A stretch of 64,000 nucleotides of DNA from Humulus lupulus (GCF_963169125.1 NC_084796.1:91930888-91994887); one strand, 5' to 3'; positions 11,868 to 23,935 are shown, counted from the stretch's first letter. Translations and numbers: made by a program. The notes: generated by a model from the letters alone, not told the origin.

Positions 11868-12448
11868 GAGGTTAGAGAGAATGTCTTAGCAGGAGCAGCT
11901 AAGGACTATTCTATTTCAAAGGTAGGTTTGCTATGGTATCAGGGTCGAATTTGTGTAACGACTGATGTGGGGATCAAACGAGAGATACTGGATGAATCGC
12001 ATACTATGTCGTACTCACTTCATCTGGGTACCACGAAGATGTATCAGAACCTACGGACATTGTATTTGTGGCCTGGAATGAAGAATGACGTAGGAGAGTA
12101 TGTGGCCAGGTGTTTGACTTGCCAACAGGTGAAAGCTGAGCATCAACGACCAGTGGGGTTGCTTCAGCCTTTGGGTATTCCCGAGTGGAAATGGGAGGAT
12201 ATTATGATGGACATTGTGGGAGGTTTATCAAGGACAGTGGAGCTTCATGACTCGGTGTGAGTGATAGTGGACAGATACACCAAGTCAACTCATTTTCTTC
12301 CATTGAAGACAATCTATACGGTGGATCAGTATACAGAGTTGTATGTGAGAGAGATCATACGTCTCCATAGGGTTCCTAAGTCTATTATGTCGGACCGGGA
12401 TCCTATCTTTACCTCCAAGTTTTGGGGTAGTTTGTAGAAGGCTATATG
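11868..12448 (+). pseudogene. Integrase of element B, C-terminally deleted
   Basis: The HHCC zinc finger is visible (SHTMSYSLHLG, then [12 protein letters not shown]; 11990-12150). Then comes the start of the catalytic core: MDIVGGLSR with the first Asp, a TGA near 12258-12260, VDRYTKSTHFLP, and the second Asp in SDRDPIFTSKFW. A TAG at about 12436 replaces a Gln codon. The core ends in a deletion that joins integrase straight to the 3' LTR near 12446-12451, removing the catalytic Glu, the DNA-binding end, the chromodomain tail and the PPT. Confidence 0.85.
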
Positions 12449-14851
12449 GCCTTGATTAGTGTGCAGGGAGGGCATAATTGGTTTATGTGTGATTTAAATT
12501 ATTAAATGCATGATTATGTGATAAGCATGCTTATATGATTATATGGATGTATGAAATGCATGTTTATGAGTATTAATAAGCATATGGGCCTTGTTTAGCT
12601 TATAGGGTCATATTTGTAATTTGGCCGGTTGAGGGCATAAATGTGATTATTTGTGGTAAATTGTTGAGACCACATTATTATGTAGATATATTTACAACAT
12701 TTGGCTCTAGAAGATCCTAGTGAGCGGTTTAGCGAAATAGTCATGGTGGGGGTTTATACTTGGCTTGGGGAAGCCTGGGGGTATTTCTGGGAATTTGGGA
12801 AATATATTAGAGATTTTTAGACTTTGGGGAAAATAATTAGTGATTAATTAGATGACGGGATTTAAGTGGTAAACATTAGGGAAACTTGAGGAGTTAGCGA
12901 GAATTGGGAGCAAATGACCAAAACACCCCAGGATTGATTAAAAGGCCTAGATTTAATTGGGAGGGTAAAAGAGTGTTTTGCTCATTAAGGGGAATAACTG
13001 ATATATTATGTTCAGTTAGACTTTAGTGGAACATGGTAGAAGGGCTAGAAGCTGAGAAGTAAAGAAAAAGAAAGAAGAAAAAACAGAACACTCTCTCTCC
13101 CACAAGATTTGCTCTCTCTCTCACCCTTTCTTCAAGATTTTTTAAGCTGCGAACATAGAGAAAGTCTAGGCTAAGTCTTGGGAATTTGATCCTTGAAGAA
13201 AGTAAAGGGGTTTAACTACAGTTAGTTTCCAAATTAAATTAAGGATTATGGTTTTCTAAGTTTCTGAACTTTGTTGAAAATGTTTCCTAAATTTGGTTTG
13301 GGGTGGAGGTTTAAAGACTTAAACTTGGGAATTTGAAGGACTCAATGCTGGGAGGAACACTAACGGAAATCTAGGTTCATATTCTTCAATAAAAGGTAAC
13401 AATTCCTGATCTTGATCATCTAGGTTTTCTGGTTTTGAGATGAATATTTTGAGCTTCAAACTCAAGTTTGATTTATGTGGTTGATGGGGTTCTTAGCTAA
13501 GTTTTGGGTGTTATTAGGTTATGTTAGAAGTGATATAGTGAGTTGTGGACTTAATTTTGAGTATGGTTGATGATTGGAGTGGGTTTTTGGAGCTTTGGCT
13601 CGGGAAAGTTCGATGGAAAAACACAGAATTTTTGCATGTTTTGGTTGTAGTGTTGTAGCGTTAGGATAGGAGCGTTATAGCGCTAGGCTTCATTTTCTGG
13701 GGGGGCAGGGTTTCTAACTGTAGCATTGTAGCACCCCTCTAGTGGCGCTGTAGCGCTACCCTGCCTCCAGAACTTTGTTTTTGGAATTTCTTTTAGGGTT
13801 TTTGCTTGGGGGCTCGGAGGTCGATTCCACCACCCCGTTTGGTGGAATCGGGCATCTCGAGAGCTAGGGATTGTTCCCAAAGTTGGGTTACAGAATTCAA
13901 TTTTAATGAGGGTTCTATTTTACAGTTGTGATTTGGTGTGCGCTAGAGCTCGGACGGGATTGTGATTAGCCAAAGCACTCAGAATCAAAGGTAAGAAAAT
14001 CGCACCCGTGTGTGATTGTTGGGACTAAGGTCTCCCTATATTTCAATGTGATTGTTGTATGATTATGATATGCAGTGAGAGCATAAAATAAATAGCCTAA
14101 GAGTGCCGGAATTGATATTTTCACACAGGACACGACTCGGCCATTGGTAGCTGAGGACAACTTAATAATCATTGGGCTTGGCCTAAGTGTGCCAGAGACA
14201 GTGGGTTAAATAGAGGGTGCGACCTAAGGGCACCGACCCTGAGTATTGTATGGTGAATATTGATATGTTATTATTGCTGTCTGTTTATTATAACTTGTTT
14301 AATACTAGGATGATTGATTTATGAAGAATGGTTTGACCTCTCTGAGTAAATGACTGATATGGCATGTTGATTACCTGATTAACAGCCTTGTGGATTATTT
14401 GTTTGTTTGTATCGTTTATGCTCTGCATTATGGTTTTCTTGTTGGGCCTCGGCTCATAGGTGCTACATGGTGCAGGTAAAGGAAAGGTCAAGGTGGAAAA
14501 GTCCTGAGTTGGAGAGCTCTGGGGCAGAATGTACATGGTCAGCTGCTCGGCCGCCACGACCGAGGGATGGTACAGAGATAGGAGAACCTTAAGTGCCTAT
14601 TTTTCCATTAGAGTGGCTTGTGGTTTTACATAAAATTTGAAATTTTGTAAACTGTCCTTTAAAACCTGTTTTTGGGATCCCATGTACTAAATGTTTATTT
14701 TAGTGAGAAATTTCCTATTTATGACCAAAATCTTTTAACCCTAACCTAATTACAACTTTAGGGTCAAGTTTTTAACTATATGACTTGATTAGCGAGTCTT
14801 GCACATTTATAATCACACCGTGTAACGACCTTGGTTATCCAGGGCGTTACA
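12449..14851 (+). repeat. 3' LTR of element B, 5' end deleted
   Basis: Begins about 40 bp into the family LTR (compare TTGATTAGTGTGC in the solo LTR at about 27007) and ends GGGCGTTACA at 14851. It carries a cluster of TAGCGCTA-type motifs (13650-13760), a conserved splice-donor-like AAGGTAAGAAAA (near 13988) and the GGTGCAGGTAAAGG block (near 14471). Confidence 0.85.
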
Positions 14852-15349
14852 TAAAGAGACTTACCTAAGCGGCCATATCAGTATGGAAGTTGTGGAGGCT
14901 ATGTGTGTAGCGCTTGGAATGTAGCTCTGAGGCACTATAATCACCTAAACTTTAATTTTTTCACGTTTTTCGCGGTTTACAAGTTACAACATAATTATTC
15001 TAAATTAAAACTAAAAAAAAACTAAAACAAAATATCTAAAAACATTGTTCCAAACAAAAACAAATAACATAAAATTAAAAATTAACATAGGAATGCCTCC
15101 TATAGGCGATGTCTTTAACTTCATTTAGCCGGACGTTGAACTTTCTCTTTAAAATCAACTTGGATTGAGAGCCATGGTATCATGAGAAGATTCTCTCTTC
15201 TTGATATTGTATATTTTTGGAACTTTCTACTGCTCATAAACACAATCGAGCTTTCTCACTAAAGATCCTTTTCACTTTCTGACGAACTGCTCGTTTTCCA
15301 TCTTTCACCATATATTTCTTCTTAGTAACTTAAAGCTTATCACCCTCAC
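14852..15349 (-). other. Distal Athila interior, no clear gene
   Basis: Between the LTR of B and the protease. On the minus strand about 15080-15240 reads as short broken coding pieces (for example FNVRLNEVKDIAYRRHS). 14852-15070 is AT-rich and unassigned. No RT or integrase motif is present. Confidence 0.4.
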
Positions 15350-15745
15350 TTTCCACCACATCAATTCTACAACAAATTGGAACCTCCGCTGCTGCAAAAA
15401 CATTAAATGTTACCTCTTCTTTTTGCACTCGCAACTTTAACTCACTTTATTGCACATCTATTAAGGCCCTACCAGTTGCTAAAAATGGCCTTCCAAGAAT
15501 AATTGGAATATTTTCATCTTCCTCCATATCAAGAATAATAAAATCTGCATGGAAAATGAATTTGTCCACCTTTACTAAAACATCCTAAATAATACCCCTA
15601 GGATGCTTTATTGAGCGATCTTTCATTTACAAAGACACAGTAGTAGGTTAAGCTTCTCCCAATTTTAACTTTATAAAAATAGATAGAGACATAAATTTAT
15701 ACTAGCCCCTAAATCACATAAAGCCTTGGTTTCTACTGAACCCCC
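15350..15745 (-). pseudogene. Athila-type aspartic protease, broken
   Basis: Minus strand. The active-site block reads CDLGASINL (about 15690-15725) in a frame that ends at 15671. The second protease block [19 protein letters not shown] follows at about 15460-15520, after several stops. In many plant copies the family core is D-L-G-A-S, so the catalytic Asp is present. The region cannot be translated as one piece. Confidence 0.7.
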
Positions 15746-17336
15746 TATAGAGCATAGAATATTGATACTACTAGGATCTTTAAGCTTGGGAGGTAGCTTC
15801 TTTTCAAGTATCGCACTGCACTCTTCAGTAAGTGCCATTATCTCATAATCCTCTAGTTTCCTTTTATTCGTCAAAATTTCTTTTGTAAACTTCACATAAC
15901 TCGACATCTGTTCAAGTGCTTCGACAAAAGGAATGTTGATGTGAAGCTTCTGAAAGACATCTAAAAACATAGAAAACTGCTTGTCTAGTACCTTCTTTTG
16001 AAGCCTTTGAGGATATGGGATCTTAATGTGATGCTCTATACTTATTTTTGGTTCCTTTTTCTCAAGGTTTTCATTAACCTTTTCTTCAATTTTACCCTTT
16101 TTCTCATCGACCACTTTCGGTAACTGAATAGGCTTCTTACTTCGCCCTCCAACTTCTTACCACTCCTCAAAGATATTGCATTGCATTGTTCTTTTGGGTT
16201 TACCTCAATGGAGCTTGGTAAATTTCGTTGAGCGTGGTTTGTCATCAAAGTAGCCAACTGCCCTATTTGAGTCTCCAAATTTCGAGTAGATGCCCTTGTC
16301 TCAGTCATAAATTGGTTTAGTACATTAGGTTGTGCTTCGGGTTGTTTAATGGGTATTGGATGTTGTGGTGGTCTATTTTGTGGTTAATAAAACCCATGAG
16401 AAGGATGTTGGAATTGTTGTTGGATCTATTGGAAAGGCTGCTAAACACTCTGATTATTATTTTTCCAAGAAAAGTTAGGGTGATTCTGGCACCCTTGGTT
16501 GTAGGTCATGGAATATGGGTTATTAGCAGGTCTTTGGAAGTTTCCTATGGCTTGAACTTGTTCCACAGGAAAATTATTTAAATCCATTGCAAGACACTAG
16601 TTAGGTGAATGCGCCATTCCACATATTACACACACACTTTGTAATTGCATGACTTGAGTTGTGAGTTTATTCTACTTTAGTTGCTTGGTCAGAGATGCAA
16701 CTTGAGCAGTAAGCAGAGCAATAGGACCAACTTCTAAAACTCCTGCCACTTTCTTGTTTTCGCACTCTGTAGGCCAATTATAATTATTCATGGCCATTAC
16801 CTCTAACAGGTCATAGGCCTCATTAGCATTTTTGCTCATAAATGCTCCACTCACTGCTGCATCAATTACGGTCTTGGTGTTTCCACCTAAACCTTTGTAA
16901 AAAGTGTGCACCAGCATCATTTCTCTATCTCGTGATGTGGGAATTTTTCGTAGCAACTCCTTAAACCTTTGCCCAGTGTCGTATAGAGACTCCTCCTCCA
17001 ATTGATGGAAATTAATAATCTCTCCTCTAATTTGTGCCGATTTAGCAGGAGGAAAATACATAGAAATAAACTAATGGGCAAGGTCCTCCCATTTGACAAT
17101 AAAGTTGGCTTGCAACGAGATCAACAAACTTTTAGCTCTATCCCTTACAAAGAATGAGAATAGTCTCAATCAAATTGCATCATTACTTACCCCATTCATC
17201 TAGAATGTAGTACATAGCTCCAAAAAGTTGGTAATATGGAGGTTCGGATCCTCATTAGGTAACCCACAAAACTGAACGCAAGAAGATTGAAATCTCAATA
17301 TTATTTGCCTCGACAATAGGTGGGCGAATGGTAGAG
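15746..17336 (-). pseudogene. Athila-type Gag, main part
   Basis: Minus strand. The frame at 16672-17061 contains RGEIINFHQLEEESLY, YKGLGGNTKTVIDAA and ANEAYDLLEVMAMNNYNWP, the Athila-type capsid core. A second block at 16042-16308 (LETQIGQLATLMTNHAQRNLP, then NPKEQCNAISLRSGK) is the C-terminal gag part, and 15671-16114 leads through IPYPQRLQKK into protease. Frames are broken at about 16100, 16310-16670 and 17062-17330. The N-terminus lies beyond element C at 29427-29641. Confidence 0.8.
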
Positions 17337-17372
17337 TGTAGAGTCCTAGAATGTTTACTTAGCCTGGCTAGA

Positions 17373-17393
17373 TAGTAGTAGTAGTAGTAGTAG
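17373..17393 (+). repeat. (TAG)7 microsatellite in 5' LTR of C
   Basis: Seven TAG units. The 3' LTR has eleven at 25088-25120, so the tract changed length after insertion or during the copy cycle. Confidence 0.9.
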
Positions 17394-18115
17394 TATTAGT
17401 TATTATTAGTTAGTAGTATGTTAGTTACCGTGGATTTTGGTTCAAGTCAGGACTTAGTTGGAAACTCATAGCAACAATTATGGATTTTATAAATTTAACC
17501 TATAGTTTAAAAATATTAATTATAACATAAGGTTTGATTAATATTGCTGGTTCTAGATATATTATTTATTATAACCTAAGGTTTAGATAGAGCCAACAAG
17601 AGCATGACACTTGTCATAATCTTGATTATTAAGGAATTAAGTATTTTGATGAATAGTTTTAATAAAAGAAAGATCTACAAGCTTATGAACCTTCCAGCAA
17701 CTGTTAGGATCATATTATGACTCAGTCAAAGCTATTTATCCAATTCAAATTATGTTAAAAAAGTGCAAATACATGTTTAATATATCTAAGTATGCCGAAA
17801 TATCGCAGCATAGGGGCCGATATATTGCCTATGGAAGATACGAAAAATACGTCCACTTTGCACGAACAATCGAACGAGCCTAAGGAATACTAAGGGAGGC
17901 GATATATCTCCTATAGGGGAGATATATCAACTACATGATTATAGTTTTGAAAGTGTGACTTTTTGAATTTTAAAAATATCCTTAACAACTTAGACCTGCC
18001 TTTGAACGATTTTGACCAAGTTCTAGGCGTCACTTGAACGAAAATTCAAATCTTTTACATTTTATAATCATTTATTTATTCAAATTAAAAGGGGTTAGTT
18101 TCACTCCTTGAACTC

Positions 18116-18123
18116 TATAAATA
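18116..18123 (+). promoter_or_regulatory. TATA box of element C 5' LTR
   Basis: TATAAATA within CTCTATAAATAGGACC, in AT-rich context, followed by a C/T-rich leader (CATTTTCTTCATTC). Repeated in the 3' LTR at 25817-25824. The likely start of transcription is about 30 bp downstream. Confidence 0.75.
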
Positions 18124-18658
18124 GGACCTAGTGCTCAGCCATTTTCTTCATTCTTCAAGCATTTGATCAGAGCCTCCAAGGTGCTAGTGTTACTATAGAG
18201 AGATCCACTTGGGTTTTGGGTTAAAGCTTTATCATTCTAAGCTTTTATAAACACTTGGGAAGTGAGAAATAGAGTGATTTCAGTATTGAGGTTTAGACCA
18301 ATTCATAAGGTAATTCAAGGTATTCCTATTCTTTAAGTCCAATTCTTTATAATTATTTAGTTTTCTTTAGTTTTTTGTGTTAAGATCCTAACTCTTGTTA
18401 TTGATTCTTAATTAGGTATTTAAGTTCTTAAAACTTAAGGTCTTTCTTGGTAAGTTTCTTCTTGATGGTTTAGTTCCCATATTCATCTTTATTCTAAAAG
18501 ATTCTCAACCTTTTCTACTATTGGTTTATAGGAGTTTCTAAATCTCGTTCTTGTTCCCAATTATCCCGGTTTTTGGTAAGGAAAATAGGATAGATTTTAT
18601 ATGCTTATATGTTATGATATGTTTATATATATATATATGAATATGTCTTGTAGTCCTT

Positions 18659-18790
18659 GGGGCTTATAGTTGCTTAGCTAGCAAACCTCAATGCTTTTAT
18701 GTTGCTTGAGGCTTATAGTTGCTTAGCTAGCAAACCCCAATGTTTTTATGTTGCTTGGGGCTTATAGTTGCTTAGATAGAAAACCCCAAG
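18659..18790 (+). repeat. Three 49-bp tandem repeats in 5' LTR of C
   Basis: Units begin GGGGCTTATAGTTGCTTAG or GAGGCTTATAG; the third is partial. The same array is in the 3' LTR at about 26360-26495. It lies ~540 bp after the TATA box, so it would be in the transcribed leader. Confidence 0.85.
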
Positions 18791-19279
18791 ATTACCATTT
18801 TCATGTGTTAAAGTTATGGTGTATGTTTTATAGTATATGTTTATGATATAGTCTATGTTTATGATTTATGTTATATGATTGTTAGTATATTTTCCTTGCT
18901 GGGCATTAGGCTCACTCCTTTATTTTCAGTGTGATATAAGAAAAAGATATGGAGGCGGAATGATTCTTGGTAGCATGAATGGATTTAATGGACTGCGTGT
19001 TGATCGAGGACGACGTTATTTATTTTATGTCTTTTAAAATTATTTTTTAATGTAATTCCGCAATTAGTATTTTAAGTAATGTTTTATGTTTTATAAACAA
19101 TGGGTACCCATGCCATATTACATTTTAAATTTATAATTTTATGTTATTGACACAATATTTAATTTTGGAGTTTTAATAAAGTTATGATTATTTCTTATGT
19201 ATGTTTGATCCAAAAGTAGTAGCTAAGTCTAGTAGTTTTTAATGGTCCGAGGTCTTAGAAATAGTTGGGTCATTATAGT

Positions 19280-19291
19280 TGGTATCAGAGG
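19280..19291 (+). promoter_or_regulatory. Primer-binding site of element C
   Basis: TGGTATCAGAGG, two bases after the 5' LTR end; matches the initiator-Met tRNA 3' end except for the last base. Confidence 0.85.
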
Positions 19292-19382
19292 AACGATACA
19301 TTTGCATGAAGTTCTCCTTTATACACACGCTCAAGCTCCGAATCTAACCCCCAATGTAAGTGTTTATGTTATAGTTATTATG

Positions 19383-19880
19383 TTTATGTGTTTAGCTAAT
19401 GTTTTAGTTAAGAATGGACGGACCTTAATCTATGAGGATATCCGAGCCATTAAGGCCTTGGAAAGAATTAGAGAGAAAAGAAATACAGTAGGAGTGCTAG
19501 AAAGATTCACTCGGAGATTACTCTTATTCCACAATGAGATTGGTCACCTCGAAACAACTAAACAAATCTTGATGAGAGCAACAGAGCAATATGTTTTAGT
19601 GATTCGACTTTTTAAAGATTATCCTACTGTAATTGCAGGTTTAGAAGAAATATAGGAGACTATAGATGATGAAGATGAATTACCAGTAGCTTTGAGATAT
19701 TATTTTCTCATACTTAGGTTCACCTCTAAGATGGAATTCCAATTCACAAATGAGCAAAAACATAGAATCTTTACGAATCTTCCTAGAGGAAATTTTGAGG
19801 CTCAAGATAATGATGATTATGAGGAGATAGATGAAGATATGTTAGATGAAGGGTCAGATGTAGAAGATCCTGATTTTTAG
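19383..19880 (+). pseudogene. Extra ORF in leader of element C, upstream of gag
   Basis: A frame between primer site and gag, open from the LTR end to 19880 except for one TAG at 19653-19655. I start it at a Met near 19383; the true start is unclear. It could encode ~165 residues: a basic helical-looking part (ALERIREKRNTVGVLERFTR), a middle with many Leu and Ile, and an acidic tail (DDYEEIDEDMLDEGSDVEDP). I recognise no domain. Elements B, E and F have only ~320-500 bp of leader here and no such ORF. Extra ORFs upstream of gag are known in some plant Ty3/gypsy lineages, but this one I cannot assign. The GTAAGT at about 19357 could be a splice donor. Confidence 0.5.
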
Positions 19881-20406
19881 ATTAGTTTATTTCTTTATTT
19901 TATTTTTTTGCAATTATGATTGTACATAGTGAAAACCTTTTTCCAAATAAATATTATTGTTATTTTTTATGACATGGATGAGTTTGATTTTTTTTTTTAC
20001 AATCATAATAAATAATAAATTTAATAAATAATGACCAAGTTCGGTGAGGGTGGATACAAATCAATGGACCAGGTTCTATATTGAGAGTTAGGAGGCCATA
20101 GTAGTGGGAACGATTTTACTGATTCCACCCCTCCCTCAATATGGTTAACTTTGGAACAACAACGAGTTTCGAGCCTGAGAATTAAGTCATATAGGATGAT
20201 TAGAAACAAACTTAGAAAATGATAAAGATGGCTTATTTTTCTAAGTATAGAAACACACCCTAATGATAAAGAAGGCTTATCTAATTTTTTCATAAGAAAT
20301 CATAATTAATAGGTCTGATTTATGTTTGCTTAGTTTTAGTTTTGTTTTAGAGCCTATTAAGGTATGTTCTAACATGTTTTTCTCAACTGTTAGAACTCTG
20401 CTGAAG
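19881..20406 (+). other. Noncoding spacer between leader ORF and gag of C
   Basis: AT-rich, with T-runs near 19990. No convincing ORF; the minus-strand frames here are chance openings. Confidence 0.5.
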
Positions 20407-21648
20407 ATGTCACTCAAAAGGTCTGCACGCACCAATGTCAATGCCTCCAACGTCGCTCCTGAGACTAATGAAGCCCCTCTAATTCGCAGAAGGGGAGCAC
20501 GTGCTACCACTGCTGCTAACAGAAGTGTGTCGTCGCTGCCATCAACTGGAAACACTGCAGAAATTGCCAGACTATGATAGCAAGTGGGGGAATTATTTCA
20601 GCAATAGTGACAACAGGCTCAGCCTCAGACTCAGCCTCCGCCACAACCGCAACCGCAGCCTCAGCAAATGGCTCAAGTACCCCATCAAGTAGGTCCTTAT
20701 GGGGGGTGGCCAATGGAAAACTACGCACCCTACCCAGCTCAGTACATGGAGCCAATTTACGAGCAGTTTCGTAAACAACACGCTCCAAACTTTGAAGGGA
20801 CAACTGACCCCTTCGAAGCAGAAGAATGGCTCAGAAATGTAGAGTCGATCCTAGCACACATGAATCTCAGCAACGGAGACCTCATATCCTGCGCTTTGTC
20901 TCTACTTAAAAGGGATGCTAGAATATGGTGGGACTTAGTTCAGCAGACTCACGATGTCGCCACCATGACATGGACCAGATTTATGGAGCTGTTCCAAAAA
21001 AAGTGCTACAACTCGACAGTCATTGCCACAAGGGTGGAGGATTTCACTAGTCTGAAGCAGGGCAACTTGACGGTAGCAAAGTATGCTCAACAGTTCGATC
21101 GATTAGCCAAGTTTTCCCCAGAGTTGGTTCCAACTGACTTTCTGAGGGTTACCAAGTTCATTAGAGGACTTAGACCAAAGATTGAGCTAGGGGTTAAGCT
21201 AGCGAACCCTTGAACTACTATGTATGCCAATGTTCTAGAAACGACTATAGAAGTAGAAAAGCTTCAGGCGAATGTTAGTAAGGAAGAGGCCAATAAGCCT
21301 GAACCTCAGAATGGTCGAAACAAGAACCACAACAATAGCCATCATTCTAACAACAGTAATGGTCAGAAGAGAAGGCATCCTGACAATAAGCAATCCAATA
21401 ATGATAAAAGAGCACAGACAAATAATGGAGGCAATAAGTCGGGTTATGTAGAATACCCGCAATGCTCTAAGTGCCAAAAGAAACATCGTGGTGAATGTCA
21501 TGAAAACACTAAGGAATGTTACAATTGTGGTCAGGAAGGGCACCAAAAGAAAGAATGTCCCCAACTCAACCAGAGGAGAAAAGAGACAACAAGATGGTTC
21601 ATGCTAGAGTCTTTGCTTAAACCAGGGAAAAGCTGACGCTAGCAATAA
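20407..21648 (+). pseudogene. Gag of element C
   Basis: One frame from MSLKRSARTN at 20407 to about 21585, broken by in-frame stops at 20575, 20578, 20602, 20605 and 21211. The stops at 20575-20607 lie in a Gln/Pro-rich stretch (PQTQPPPQPQPQPQ), where CAG or CGA codons readily become stops by C-to-T change. The capsid core is open at 20668-21213 (YEQFRKQHAPNFEG, ARIWWDLVQQ, KFIRGL). An Asn/Lys-rich linker leads to an intact zinc knuckle, CYNCGQEGHQKKEC, at about 21517-21558. A frameshift near 21590 separates it from protease. Gag would assemble the cytoplasmic particle. Confidence 0.88.
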
Positions 21649-21649
21649 A

Positions 21650-23050
21650 GTGGTCACAGGTCAGATTCCTATCCTCAATAATGTATGTTCATTATTATTT
21701 GATTCGGGAGCCAATCACTCGTATATCTCGTTAGGAATGATAGAGAAATTAGACAAACCTTGTGAAAGAATTAGAACTAGGTTCGTGACAAAATTTCCTT
21801 CGGGTGAAATAGTCCTATCATCACGAATAGTACGAGGCGTACCAATCAAAATTGAGGGCGTAGAACTAGAAGGAGACCTGATAGAATTAGAGATCAAAGA
21901 CTTCGACGTGATACTGGGAATGGATTGGCTAGCAAAACATGGCGCAACCATCGACTGCAAACGAAAGAAAGTGATGTTCGAGACTTCTGACGGTCAAAGA
22001 CTATGCTATATGGGAAAAGTTTCAGGACTTCGCACACTGCTTATTTCATCTCTCAAAGCTCAGAGTATGATAAAAAAATGATGTCAAGCATTCTTATCCA
22101 ACGTCACGGATGTGGTAAAGGAAACACCACTAAAGGTTGGAGACTTCCGCATTGTAAAGGAATTTCCAGAAGTATTTCCTGACGACTTACCAGGGTTGCC
22201 GCCGACTCGGGAAATTGACTTCACAATTGAACTAGTACCGGGCACTGAGCCTATCTCAAAGGTACCATACCGGATGGCACCTAATGAACTCAAGGAGTTA
22301 AAAACGCAGTTGGAAGAACTCTTAGACCTGGGTTTCGTTAGATCGAGTCATTCGCCATGGGGAGCACCGGTTCTATTTGTGAAGAAGAAGGTTGGAAGTA
22401 TGCGGATGTGTATAGATTATCGCGAGCTGAACAAGGTAAAAATTAAGTATAAGTACCCGCTACCCCGGATTGACAACTTGTTTGATCAACTCCGAGGAGC
22501 AACTGTGTCTTCAAAGATTGATCTATGGTCCGGGTATCATCAGCTCAAGGTACGGGAAGAAGATATTCCCAAGACAACTTTTAGAACTCGTTATGGGCAT
22601 TATGAGATTTTAGTTATATCTTTTGGTCTAACCAATGCCCCAGCTGAATTCATGGATTTAATGAATAGGGTCTTTGAGGAATACTTGGATAAATTCTTCG
22701 TAGTGTTCATCGACGATATTTTGGTGTATTCAAAGGACGAAGACGAGCACGAGGAACATTTAAAGTTGATCTTGTTACGACTAAAGGAGCATAAACTTTA
22801 CACTAAGTTCAAGAAGTGCGAATTTTGGCTTTCGCAAGTAGCGTTCCTTGGCAACATAGTATCCAAGGAAGGAGTTGTTGTAGACCCATCTAAGGTAGAG
22901 GCTGTGAAGGATTTTCCAAAACCAAAGAACGTGTCAGATGTAAGATGTTTTCTGGGACTAACAGGTTATTGTCGAAGGTTTTTAGAGGGATTTTCTAAGA
23001 TAGCCACTCCACTTACCAACCTGACCTGGAAACAACAAAGGCTCAGCTAG
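21650..23050 (+). pseudogene. Protease and reverse transcriptase of element C
   Basis: One frame with a single internal stop (TGA 22079-22081) and an end at TAG 23048-23050. Protease: LLFDSGANHSYIS (catalytic Asp) and [67 protein letters not shown], and the catalytic FIDDILVYS at about 22708-22734, all intact; then [19 protein letters not shown] and [19 protein letters not shown]. The stop at 23048 replaces a Trp codon (TGG to TAG). RT is the best preserved domain of this element. Confidence 0.9.
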
Positions 23051-23935
23051 ACGGATAAGTGTGAATGGAGTTTCCAGTTGCTTAAGGATAAGCTATGCTC
23101 AGCACCAGTACTTTGTCTACCGACACCCAATGACAAGTTTGTAATCTACTGCGATGCCTCGAAGCAAGGGTTGGGTTGTGTGCTGATGCAAAACAATAAG
23201 GTAATGGCCTATGCCTCAAGGCAGCTGAAGGAGTACGAGCAACGCTATCCAACGCATGATATGGAGTTGGCAGCGGTGGTCTTTGCATTGAAAATCTGGC
23301 GCCATTATATTTATGGAGAATGGTGTGAGATTTATACGGACCACAAAAGTTTAAAGTATTTCTTCACACAAAAGGAGCTTAACATGAGGCAGCGCAGGTG
23401 GTTAGAACTAGTGAATGATTATGACTGTGAAATTCCATACCACCCGGGAAAAGCAAACGTAGTTGCTGATGCGCTAAGTAGGAAAAGTTATGGAAGTCTA
23501 GCACCATTAGCTGGAATAGAAAAGCCACTACAACAAGAGCTGATCAATGCCGGAATAGAAGTACTCATCAGTAAACTTTCTAACTTGTCCATCCAGACAA
23601 GTCTATTAGAAGATATACGGATTGGGAAAGGGCATGATGACACATTAGTAGCACATATGGATACAGTTAAAGAAGGCAAGGCCACATATTTCTCAATATT
23701 AGGACAGGGGTTCTTGAGAAATAAGGATCGGGTATGCATGTCGAATGATCAAGGGATTAAGATGAAGATTTTAGAGGAAGCGCACAATACCCCATACTCA
23801 GTTCACCCAAGTTCGACTAAGATGACTCACCACCTTAAGGCATTATATTAGTGGCCAAGAATGAAGAAAGATGTAGTAGAGTATGTGTCTAAATGCTTAA
23901 TATGCCAGCAAGTGAAAGCAGAACATCAGCTTATT
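23051..23935 (+). pseudogene. RNase H and integrase zinc finger of element C
   Basis: In frame with the RT before it. RNase [47 protein letters not shown] and [13 protein letters not shown] are all kept. The integrase N-terminal finger follows: [12 protein letters not shown], then TAG at 23849-23851 (Trp in sisters), WPRMKKDVVEYV and CLICQQVKAEHQ. So RNase H looks intact but cannot be made as part of one polyprotein. Confidence 0.88.

Larger units (their letters stand above)
1..14851 (+). mobile_element. Tekay-type Ty3/gypsy element B (split, truncated)
   Basis: Plus-strand LTR retrotransposon. Pieces: LTR at 1-43, LTR remainder at 7661-8321, initiator-Met primer site, gag-pro-RT-RNaseH-integrase remnants at 8757-12448, and a 3' LTR at 12449-14851. 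Element A (44-~7660, opposite strand) sits in its 5' LTR. Bases 1-43 match 13617-13660 of the 3' LTR, and 7661-8321 matches the last ~660 bp of the 3' LTR at roughly 93% by eye, so all three pieces are one LTR. The integrase C-terminus, chromodomain tail and first bases of the 3' LTR are missing. No target duplication can be seen because the left end lies outside the window. Assignment to Tekay/Del rests on gag and pol sequence shared with elements E and F, which keep the chromodomain-like tail. Confidence 0.85.
17337..19277 (+). repeat. 5' LTR of element C
   Basis: TGTAGAGTCC start. The end reads CATTATA where the 3' LTR has CATTACA, a C-to-T change. It contains (TAG)7 near its start, palindromic GATATAT motifs (17795-17925), a TATA box and three 49-bp tandem repeats. 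Confidence 0.92.

Noticed and set aside
18659..18790. Regular repeats that could suggest a CRISPR array
   Set aside because: Direct tandem repeats with no unique spacers, in a plant LTR, and mirrored in the paired LTR.
20516..20803. Minus-strand ORF overlapping gag of element C
   Set aside because: Shadow of the Gln/Pro-rich gag frame; no homology to known proteins.
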